DNA of 64,000 nt. It comes from Pseudogulbenkiania subflava DSM 22618. GTDB lineage: Bacteria; Pseudomonadota; Gammaproteobacteria; Burkholderiales; Chromobacteriaceae. The stretch covers positions 186,001 through 250,000 of the forward strand of contig NZ_FXAG01000005.1 of NCBI RefSeq assembly GCF_900177275.1. Direction: 5' to 3'. The notes below the pieces were generated by a model. It had not been told where the DNA came from, ran no database searches, and was given only the letters and a program-made list of their open reading frames with translations. Positions 53,448 through 61,328 of the stretch are shown one piece after another. Made by a program: the position numbers and the translations under genes. Position 1 is the stretch's first letter. Each line of letters starts with the position of its first letter.

Positions 53448-55172
53448 ATGCGCCCGGGCCTGACCGTCAAACTCTCGGTACTGCTCGCCTGCATCGGCAT
53501 TCTGGCCTCTGGGGTGACGGGCTACTATGCCTATTCCACCAATCAAAGCCTGCTGGTGAACGAGGCGGAGCGGAATCTGCTCACCTCCACCGAATTGCTG
53601 AGTCAGCGCTTATCCACCGTGCTGAACGATATTGCGGCGGATGCCCTGACGCTGGCCGACATGCCCTCGTCGGCAAAAGTCGCCGGTCTCGACGATCTTC
53701 CCGGCGATGACGCGGCCAAGGAGCGTTTGGCGCAGGTGTTCGGCACGGTCATGCGCCTGCACCCCCAATACGCCCAGGTGAGATTGATCTCCCGCCAGCA
53801 GTTTGGCCTCGAACAGATTCGTTTCGATCGGGATGGCGATCGCCTGGTGAGGGTGACCGGGTCTCAGCTGCAGGAGAAAGGGCATTTTCCGTATGTGTTC
53901 GAAACCCTGGCGCTGGCTCCTGGGCGTGTCTACGTCTCGCCGATCACAGTCAATCATGAACAGGGCGCTCATTCGGCGGAAGGCGCGCCGACGCTCCGCC
54001 TTGCCACGCCGGTCGTGACGCCGGCCGGCTCCGTCGTCGGCGTGGTCGTCATCAATGTGCGGTTGAAGAGTTTGCTCGACGCCGTCCAGTCGGACTTGCC
54101 GGCCGGGCACCAGCTGTACCTCACCAACGAGTGGGGCGATTTTCTGGCCCACCCCAACCCTGCCATGACCTTCGGTTTCGATAAGGGTCGGCGTCTGCTG
54201 GTGCAGGACAGCTACGAGCAGACCCGGCCGTTGTTCGACAAGACCCGAACCAGTGTGCTGGTGAATGGGTTGGATGATCCGCAGCGGGCAAAGGGGCAGA
54301 TTCTGGCTTTTGTGCGCACACCGTTTGGGTTGCCGGAAAACCATCAATTCGTCGTGCTTGGCCTGGCCCGCCCCTTGGAGGACGTGCTGCGGGGCGGGAA
54401 GTCGCTTGGGGAAAGCACCATTCAGATGGTGCTGGCATTCAGTCTGTTGTCCATCGTGCTGGCGGTGGTGTTTTCACGGGCCTTGACCCGCCCCTTGCAG
54501 ATGCTCACCCATGCCGCGACGAGCTTTCAGACCCGCCATGCTCTCGAAGCGCTGCCGGTGACGCGCACCGATGAAATCGGGGTGCTGGCGCGCTGCTTCG
54601 ACCAGATGCGCAAGGAGCTGAAGTCGCACATGGAAAAGATGAGCCAGAATCAGCAAGAGCTGAGGCATCTGGCCCACCACGATTCTCTGACCGGGCTGCC
54701 GAACAGGATGCAGTTCTTCCACCAGATCGAGCGTGCCATTGAGGCGGTGGCGGAGAGCGGCCTGCAGTTGGCCGTTCTGTTCATCGACCTCGATCACTTC
54801 AAGCAGATCAATGACCAGATGGGCCATGCGGTCGGCGATCAGGTGCTGATTGTCGTGGCGCAGCGCCTGCGCAGCGCCTTGCGTGGCGAGGATGTGGTGG
54901 CACGGCTGGGGGGCGACGAGTTCATCGTGCTGATCAAGGGGCCCGGCATTGTCACGGAAGTGCCCGTCATTGCCGCGAAGATCTTGAGCGCCCTCAATGA
55001 AGACATCATGACCCATGGCCGCCGGCTGCAGGTGTGCGCCAGCATCGGCATCAGCCTGTTCCCGGATGATGGCGTGACGGCGGAGGAGTTGGTGCTCCGC
55101 GCCGACAGCGCCATGTACAAGGCCAAAGTCAACGGGCGCTATACCTTCGCCCGCTATCAGGCGGCGGAATAA
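53448..55172 (+). CDS. Membrane diguanylate cyclase with periplasmic sensor, partner of the binding protein
   Basis: This 574-residue protein has an N-terminal membrane helix (residues 6-26), a periplasmic double-Cache-like region (about 30-320, VYVSPITVN, LRLATPVVTPAGSVVGVVV), a second membrane helix (about 322-345), HAMP (345-400) and GGDEF. The motif GGDEF is at 488-492. RGED, an RxxD product-inhibition site, sits exactly five residues before it, so product inhibition is expected. It lacks an EAL domain, unlike MbaA. It should make c-di-GMP in response to the periplasmic binding protein encoded immediately upstream. Confidence 0.93.
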   Translation: MRPGLTVKLSVLLACIGILASGVTGYYAYSTNQSLLVNEAERNLLTSTELLSQRLSTVLNDIAADALTLADMPSSAKVAGLDDLPGDDAAKERLAQVFGTVMRLHPQYAQVRLISRQQFGLEQIRFDRDGDRLVRVTGSQLQEKGHFPYVFETLALAPGRVYVSPITVNHEQGAHSAEGAPTLRLATPVVTPAGSVVGVVVINVRLKSLLDAVQSDLPAGHQLYLTNEWGDFLAHPNPAMTFGFDKGRRLLVQDSYEQTRPLFDKTRTSVLVNGLDDPQRAKGQILAFVRTPFGLPENHQFVVLGLARPLEDVLRGGKSLGESTIQMVLAFSLLSIVLAVVFSRALTRPLQMLTHAATSFQTRHALEALPVTRTDEIGVLARCFDQMRKELKSHMEKMSQNQQELRHLAHHDSLTGLPNRMQFFHQIERAIEAVAESGLQLAVLFIDLDHFKQINDQMGHAVGDQVLIVVAQRLRSALRGEDVVARLGGDEFIVLIKGPGIVTEVPVIAAKILSALNEDIMTHGRRLQVCASIGISLFPDDGVTAEELVLRADSAMYKAKVNGRYTFARYQAAE

Positions 55173-55200
55173 GCGCGCGCCCCCGTATGGGGAGAGGGCT

Positions 55201-56508
55201 TCAGGACTTGACCGGTCTGAGCCAGCTGAAGCGGCTATGCCAGATGCTCGGGGCGCACCGTACCAGGTGCCAGGTGGCCAGCACGTTGGCCGAAGCGGTG
55301 ATCAGGAGCAGCACCGCGACGCTGTCGAACAGCTTCAGGACCACGGCGCTGGCGATGGCCGAGAACACCATGTAGAAGCCGTTGGTAATGTTGTTGGCGG
55401 CGATGGCCTGCGAGCGGAACGCCGCCGGGCTGGCGATCTGCAGCCAGGTATAGAGCGGCACGGTGAAGAAGCCGCCGAAGAAGCCGAGCAGGGCGATGTC
55501 GGCAATATGGCGCCAGTTGGCGGGGGCGGCGAGGTAGGCGCCGAGGCCGACCAGTTCACCCTGGTGCAAGGCCAGCGAAGACAGCGCCACGTCACCGCCA
55601 GCCACGGTCATGCCGGCGCTGCCGACCAGTACCAGCCCCAACTGCAGCCGCCCCTGCGACAGCTTGGCGCAGGCTACCGAGCCCGCGCCGATGCCGATCG
55701 AGAACAGCGCCAGCATCAGCGTGTAGACGTTGGCGTCGCCGCCCAGGTGCTGCTTGGTGAAGGTCGGCAGCTGCGTGGTGTAGATTGCCCCCATCAGCCA
55801 GAACCAGGAAATACCGAGGATGGCGCTTCTCACGTCGGTGATGCGCCAGGCCTTGCCGACCAGCTCGACCGAATCCTTCAGCACGTTGGCCGAAAGGGCG
55901 AGTTCCGGTGAGGAGGGCGGGGCCGGCGGCATCTGCCGGCTGCAGGCGTAACCGGCCAGCGCGGTGGCGCAGATCATCGTCACGATCAGCCACGGTCCCC
56001 CTTGCGTCATCAGGCTGCCGCCGATCTGGCCGATCAGGATGGCGAGGAAGGTGCCCATCTCGATCAGGCCGTTGCCGCCGACCAGTTCCCGCTCGTGCAG
56101 GTACTGCGGCAGGATCGAATACTTCAGCGGGCCGAAAAAGGCGGAGTGCACCCCCATCAGGAACAGCGCGGCCAGCAGCAGTCCGGCGGCGTGGCTGAAA
56201 AAGCCGACGCCGGCCAACAGCATGATGGCGATTTCCACCAGCTTCACCGCGCGCGCGATGCGTGCCTTGTCTAGCTTCTCCGACAGCTTGCCGGCGGTGG
56301 CGGAAAACAGGAAGAACGGCAGGATGAACAGGCCCGCCGCCAGGTTGACCAGCATCGCCGGCGACATGCCGCCGATACTCAGGCCGTGGTAGCTGATCAG
56401 CACCACGATGGCGGTTTTCAGCAGGTTGTCGTTGAAGGCGCCGAGAAACTGGGTGCCGAACAGCGGCAGGAAGCGACGGCTGGTGATGAAGGGGAAGCTG
56501 GCGATCAC
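55201..56508 (-). CDS. LplT-like lysophospholipid/MFS transporter
   Basis: This 435-residue membrane protein has about 12 hydrophobic helices and the LplT/Aas-MFS opening: FLPLFGTQFLGAFNDNLLKTAIVVLI, then LSEKLDKARIARAVKLVEI and SAFFGPLKYSILPQYLHERELVGGNG. LplT flips lysophospholipids inward for re-acylation. The acyltransferase Aas is not attached and not adjacent, so the role is tentative. It converges with the diguanylate cyclase gene at a 28-base gap. Confidence 0.85.
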   Translation of the reverse strand: MIASFPFITSRRFLPLFGTQFLGAFNDNLLKTAIVVLISYHGLSIGGMSPAMLVNLAAGLFILPFFLFSATAGKLSEKLDKARIARAVKLVEIAIMLLAGVGFFSHAAGLLLAALFLMGVHSAFFGPLKYSILPQYLHERELVGGNGLIEMGTFLAILIGQIGGSLMTQGGPWLIVTMICATALAGYACSRQMPPAPPSSPELALSANVLKDSVELVGKAWRITDVRSAILGISWFWLMGAIYTTQLPTFTKQHLGGDANVYTLMLALFSIGIGAGSVACAKLSQGRLQLGLVLVGSAGMTVAGGDVALSSLALHQGELVGLGAYLAAPANWRHIADIALLGFFGGFFTVPLYTWLQIASPAAFRSQAIAANNITNGFYMVFSAIASAVVLKLFDSVAVLLLITASANVLATWHLVRCAPSIWHSRFSWLRPVKS

Positions 56509-56925
56509 GATGGGCGGTACATGAAAGGTGGGTAGCGCATGCTAGCCCATTCCCGTCATGCTGTCAGCAGACAGTCCGTGACCAACCTGAACTTCAAATA
56601 GTTTATCGTGTCCATTTAAATTCGAGGGTCGTGTCGGCCGCCCGCTGCAGGCGCGACGGCATGGCCCCACGTTGAAGCCCCATCAGCCAACGGCTTCCGA
56701 ACGCCCCGTGCTCACGGCGGCATCGTCAGCAACGCTTGGTTTTCCGAATACGCATGTCGTCCGGCCGTTCTCCGCTGCGCCGCTGCCTTGTCAGGCAGCC
56801 GTTGTTCCTGGCTGTCTCGCGCCAGGCATCCTGAAGCCTTTGCTGAGCGCTCCCCGCCGCCGCTTTCCCGGTGGTGAGCCATGGCAGTGGCCGTGTTTCA
56901 GCAAGCGGTCGCCGGAGGATGCACA
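56509..56925. other. 417-base gap upstream of the Pls-type synthetase
   Basis: I see no gene. A short CTGTC/GACAG hairpin and one A+T-rich spot (CCATTTAAATTCGAG) are present. The region must hold two divergent promoters: one for the LplT-like gene and one for the synthetase. Confidence 0.5.
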
Positions 56926-59900
56926 ATGTTGAAGCAACGACTGCGGACCACTCCGCCGTTCCCTACCGTTCCTGTTCCCGACCCTCCCTCGCCCGACGTC
57001 GATGCGCCCGCTACCGTCGGGCGTATCACTGCTCTGCACGAGCTGTTCGAACGCCAGGCCGATCTCCGTGCCAGCGCCACGGCGATCAGGGCCGGTGACG
57101 AATGTCTCAGCTATGGCGTGCTCGAGCAGCGCGCCAACCGCCTGGCGCGGTATTTGCGCGCGCATGGTGTCGGCCGTGGTGCGCGCGTCGCCCTGCTGCT
57201 GCCGCGCTCGCTCGACGCCTACGTCGCTTTGCTCGCGATACTCAAGGCGGGCGCCGCCTACGTGCCGCTCGATCCCGACTACCCCGCCGAACGGGTGCTG
57301 TACATTCTGCGCGACGCGGCCGCCGAGGTGCTGCTGACCTCGACGGCACTGGCGCAACGCTATACGGCCTATGCCGGCACCGTGGTACAGATCGACGCCG
57401 AGCGTGCCGCGATCGCCGCGCAAAGCCCGAGACGTCTGCCGGCGGAGATGGTCGGGCTGGAGCCCGCCGACTTGTGTTACATCATCTATACCTCGGGCTC
57501 GACCGGTCGCCCCAAGGGGGTGATGATCGAACACCATAGTGCCGTGCACCTGGTGTGCGCCGAGGGGCGGCTGTTTGCGGTAGGCCCCGAGGATCGCGTC
57601 TACCAGGGCGCGTCGCTGTGTTTCGACCTATCGGTCGAGGAGGTCTGGCTGGCCCTCTTTGCCGGGGCAGCCCTGGTCAGTGCGCCGTCCACGGTCGCGT
57701 GCGGCGGCCCGGATCTGGCCGGCTTCCTCAACCTGCACCGGATCACGGTGCTGTCGTGCGTGCCGACGCTGCTGGCGATGCTGACCGAGGAGGTGCCGAC
57801 GTTGCGCCTGCTCATCCTGGGCGGTGAGAGCTGCCCGCAGGAACTGGTGGAGCGCTGGGCCGGGCCCGGCCGTCGCGTGGTGAATACTTATGGTCCCACC
57901 GAGGCCACCGTGATCGCCACCTACGCCGAGCTCGAGCCCGGTCAGCCGGTGGTGATCGGGCGGCCGCTGCCGGGTTATCGCGTGCATCTGCTGGACGAGG
58001 CACAGCGGCCTGTTCCGCACGGTAGCGTTGGCGAAATTTGCATCGGCGGTGTGGGGGTGGCGCGCGGCTACGTCGGGTTGGCCGAAGAAACCGCCAAGCG
58101 CTTCGTGAGCGACCCGCTCGCGGCGGGCTCCGCCCGGCTGTACCTCACCGGTGACCTGGGACGCTTCAACGAACACGGCCAGCTCGAGTGTCATGGCCGG
58201 GCCGATGCCCAAGTCAAACTGCGCGGTTTCCGTATCGAGCTGAGCGAGATCGAATCGGCGCTGCTGCAGGCCGACGGCATCGTGGCGGCCGCGTGCGCGG
58301 TGCGCGAAGACCCGCCCGGCGTGCAGCAGTTGGTCGGCTACGTGGTGCCCTGCGCCGATGGCACTATCAATGAGACCGGGCTGCGCGGTGCGTTGCGCCA
58401 GCAACTGCCGGCCTATATGGTGCCGGCGCTGATCGAAACCTTGAGCGAATTACCGCGCCAGCCGTGCGGTAAGCTAGACCGTTCGGCGCTGCCGCCGCCG
58501 CGCGTGCGCAGCCGGCCTCCCCAGGCCGCCATGGGGCGGCCGCGCAACGCCACCGAACAGCGCCTGGCGCAGGTCTGGGAAAGCCTGTTCCGGCCGCTGC
58601 CGGTCGGTGTCGACGACGACTTCTTCCGCGACCTCGGTGGCCACTCGCTGCTGGCGGCACGGGCCGTGTCGGCCTTGCGCCAGGAGGCGCGTTTTGCGCG
58701 GGTCTCGGTGGCCGACATCTATCGTTATCCCACCATCGCCGCGCTCGCCGCCATGCTCGATACGGCCGATCCGGGAACGCCTGCGGAGGAGGTCACGCCA
58801 TCCCCCGCCAAGGCGGCGCGCGGTGCCGGGGCGCGGCACTTCCTGGCCGGCCTGCTGCAGTCGGGCGGACTCTATTTCCACTTTGGCCTGGGGGTGCTGC
58901 AATGGGTGGCGCCGTATCTGGTGTATTTCTTTTTGCAAGAGGATGGCTACCCGGTCACGCAGTCGGTGGGCTGGGCTGCCGTCGCGGTGGTGGCGATGTA
59001 TCCGCTGCTGCTCGTGGTCGCCATTGCAGCCAAGTGGCTGCTGCTGGGACGGATACGGCCCGGCCGTCACCGCCTGTGGGGCGCTTACTATCTGCGCTGG
59101 TGGTTTGCCCAGGGCTTGATCGGTGCCATGCCATTCAGCCACCTCGCCGGCACGCCGTTGCTGCCGCTGGTGTATCGACTGCTGGGGGTGCGCATCGGGC
59201 AGGATGTCTACCTTGGCAGCGACGAACTGGCCGCCTTCGACCTGATCTCGATTGGTGACGGCGCCAGCATCGACGATCACGCCTCGCTGCTCGGCTGCTC
59301 GGTCGAGGGCGACGAGCTGGTGATCGGCTCGGTCCGTGTCGGGCGCGGCTGCTTCGTCGGTTCGCGCGCGGTGCTGCGCGAGAACACCGTGATGGAGGAT
59401 GGCGCCCGGCTGGAGGACCTGTCCCTGCTTCCGGAAGGGGGGCGCATCCCGGACGGCCAAACCTGGACGGGGTCGCCGGCTCGTCGGTCGCCATCGCCGG
59501 CGCGGTCACAGCCGGCCCCGGCCAGCGGCGCTTGGCACCATGCCGTGCAAGGGTTGCTCTACGCCGCGCTGGTGTTGATCCTACCGTTCGTCATGTTCCT
59601 TGCCATCGTGCCGGGCATGGCGATTCTCATCGGGATCGACCCCTTCGAGCAGCCGCTGCGCTATCTGGCCGCGACCCCGCTGGTCGGCGCCTCCTTCGTG
59701 CTGCTGCTGAGCATCGAGGTTGTCCTGCTCAAATGGTTGCTGCTCGGCCGGGTGCAGCCCGGCACCTATCCGTTGCATGGCAGCTTCTACCTGCGGCACT
59801 GGATCATCGACCAACTGATGGCATTGAGCCTCGGCCTGATCGGGCCGCTGCACGCCACGCTCTACGTGGCGCCATGGTACCGGGCTCTCGGTGCCAGGAT

Positions 59901-60984
59901 CGGCCGCCGGGTCGAATTGTCCACGGCCAGCTCGACCATGCCTGATCTGCTGCGGCTGGATGACGGCAGTACCGTCGCCGACGAGGTTTCGCTCGGTCCG
60001 CCGCATATCGAAGGCGGCACGATCCGGCTGGGGCAAACCCATCTTGGGCGGCGCGCGTTCCTCGGCAATAGCGCTGTGGTGCCGGGCGGCGTGACGCTCG
60101 GCGACAACTCGCTGGTCGGGGTGTTGTCGATCTCTCCGCCGCAGCCCGAACAGGCCGCCGAACGTGGGGCCTCGTGGCTCGGCTCGCCGCCGCTCCGCCT
60201 GCCGCGGCGGGAGCCCAGCGCAGACTTCTCCGAACAGCGCACCTACGACCCGCCGACCTGGCTGCGGTGGTCGCGCGCCACCTTCGAAATACTGCGCGTC
60301 ACGCTGCCGCCGGCAGGCTTCATCCTGGTCACCGTCAGCGTCGTCACCTCGATGCTGCTGCTGCGCGCTCGTGTCGGCCTTGCGGCGGCGCTGCTGTGCC
60401 TCCCGCTTGTCTACATGGCTTGCTGCGCCATGGTGATCGGCATGGTGGCAGTGGCGAAATGGACCATCATGGGGCGCTTCCGGCCATTCGTGCATCCCCT
60501 GTGGAGCCTGTTCGTCTGGCGCCTGGAGCTGGTCAACGCGCTCTACGAGTTCCTGGCGACGCCGCTCGCCCTGGCTATGCTGCGCGGCACACCCTTGCTG
60601 CCCTGGTACCTGCGCCTGCTCGGGGTGCATATCGGGCGGCGCGTCTACCTGTCGACCACCGGCTTCCTCGAATTTGACCTGGTCCACTTGGGCGACCAGG
60701 TAGCGCTGAACGAGGATTGCGTGATGCAGACCCACCTGTTCGAGGACAGGATGCTGAAAGCCTCCACGTTGTGGGTCGGCGCGAAGGCCGAGGTGGGCGC
60801 CTACTCGGTCGTGCTGTACGACTCGGTGATGGGGGCAGGGGCGCGACTCGATGCCCTGTCGCTGCTGATGAAGGGGGAAACGCTTCAGGCCGGTACCGCC
60901 TGGACGGGGATTCCCGCTGCGTGGCGCGGCGCTGCGCCTGAAGCGCCGAGTGACGAGGCGCGTGCGTGCCAGCGGGACGGGTGA
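56926..60984 (+). CDS. Pls/PosA-type single-module peptide synthetase with six membrane helices and three LbH-like domains
   Basis: This 1352-residue protein starts after GGAGGATGCACA; an ATG 45 bases earlier has no such site. Adenylation domain: residues 35-510, YTSGSTGRPKG at 188-198, NTYGPTEATV. Carrier domain: GGHSLLAARAV with phosphopantetheine Ser574. Three blocks follow, each with two membrane helices (about 650-712, 873-945, 1122-1182) and a left-handed beta-helix-like part (from about 753, 989 and 1234). There is no condensation or thioesterase domain. This is the layout of epsilon-poly-lysine synthetase Pls. The specificity code by eye is D-L-E-S-I-G-T-V-I-K, which resembles codes for basic amino acids. 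It probably makes a short homopolymer or membrane-linked cationic peptide. Confidence 0.9.
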   Translation: MLKQRLRTTPPFPTVPVPDPPSPDVDAPATVGRITALHELFERQADLRASATAIRAGDECLSYGVLEQRANRLARYLRAHGVGRGARVALLLPRSLDAYVALLAILKAGAAYVPLDPDYPAERVLYILRDAAAEVLLTSTALAQRYTAYAGTVVQIDAERAAIAAQSPRRLPAEMVGLEPADLCYIIYTSGSTGRPKGVMIEHHSAVHLVCAEGRLFAVGPEDRVYQGASLCFDLSVEEVWLALFAGAALVSAPSTVACGGPDLAGFLNLHRITVLSCVPTLLAMLTEEVPTLRLLILGGESCPQELVERWAGPGRRVVNTYGPTEATVIATYAELEPGQPVVIGRPLPGYRVHLLDEAQRPVPHGSVGEICIGGVGVARGYVGLAEETAKRFVSDPLAAGSARLYLTGDLGRFNEHGQLECHGRADAQVKLRGFRIELSEIESALLQADGIVAAACAVREDPPGVQQLVGYVVPCADGTINETGLRGALRQQLPAYMVPALIETLSELPRQPCGKLDRSALPPPRVRSRPPQAAMGRPRNATEQRLAQVWESLFRPLPVGVDDDFFRDLGGHSLLAARAVSALRQEARFARVSVADIYRYPTIAALAAMLDTADPGTPAEEVTPSPAKAARGAGARHFLAGLLQSGGLYFHFGLGVLQWVAPYLVYFFLQEDGYPVTQSVGWAAVAVVAMYPLLLVVAIAAKWLLLGRIRPGRHRLWGAYYLRWWFAQGLIGAMPFSHLAGTPLLPLVYRLLGVRIGQDVYLGSDELAAFDLISIGDGASIDDHASLLGCSVEGDELVIGSVRVGRGCFVGSRAVLRENTVMEDGARLEDLSLLPEGGRIPDGQTWTGSPARRSPSPARSQPAPASGAWHHAVQGLLYAALVLILPFVMFLAIVPGMAILIGIDPFEQPLRYLAATPLVGASFVLLLSIEVVLLKWLLLGRVQPGTYPLHGSFYLRHWIIDQLMALSLGLIGPLHATLYVAPWYRALGARIGRRVELSTASSTMPDLLRLDDGSTVADEVSLGPPHIEGGTIRLGQTHLGRRAFLGNSAVVPGGVTLGDNSLVGVLSISPPQPEQAAERGASWLGSPPLRLPRREPSADFSEQRTYDPPTWLRWSRATFEILRVTLPPAGFILVTVSVVTSMLLLRARVGLAAALLCLPLVYMACCAMVIGMVAVAKWTIMGRFRPFVHPLWSLFVWRLELVNALYEFLATPLALAMLRGTPLLPWYLRLLGVHIGRRVYLSTTGFLEFDLVHLGDQVALNEDCVMQTHLFEDRMLKASTLWVGAKAEVGAYSVVLYDSVMGAGARLDALSLLMKGETLQAGTAWTGIPAAWRGAAPEAPSDEARACQRDG

Positions 60985-61109
60985 TGCCCTGGCTGCGATG
61001 GTTATAGCGGATTGGCCGTGGAGTGGGTGTGTCGGCCAGCAAGGCGGGTTATGCCGGCGAGGCGGCTGGGGCATGCGCGCCGAAGCCGGAGGAGGGCGTG
61101 GCGGTTCGG

Positions 61110-61301
61110 TCAGCGCGGAGGCGGCTCCGCGTTGGGGTCGTCCTTGTCGCTGGCGGTGGGGCGATCGTCGTCCATCAGGATGCGGTGTCCCGGGCCTTCC
61201 AAATCGTCGAACTGTCCGGTGCGGGTGGCCATCCAGAAAATGAAGCCGATCACGAAGGCCAGTACCAGGCTTAGCGGGATCAGTAGGTAGAGACTTTCCA
61301 T
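61110..61301 (-). CDS. ccoS: cbb3-type oxidase assembly protein
   Basis: This 63-residue protein has one membrane helix (residues 3-27, LYLLIPLSLVLAFVIGFIFWMAT) followed by a charged tail (GQFDDLEGPGHRILMDDD). It matches CcoS, which is needed to put heme and copper into cbb3 cytochrome oxidase. It follows ccoI by 27 bases on the same strand. The structural genes ccoNOPQ are not in the window. Confidence 0.9.
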   Translation of the reverse strand: MESLYLLIPLSLVLAFVIGFIFWMATRTGQFDDLEGPGHRILMDDDRPTASDKDDPNAEPPPR

Positions 61302-61328
61302 CAGTTCATCCGTTTCAATCGTCGGCCA

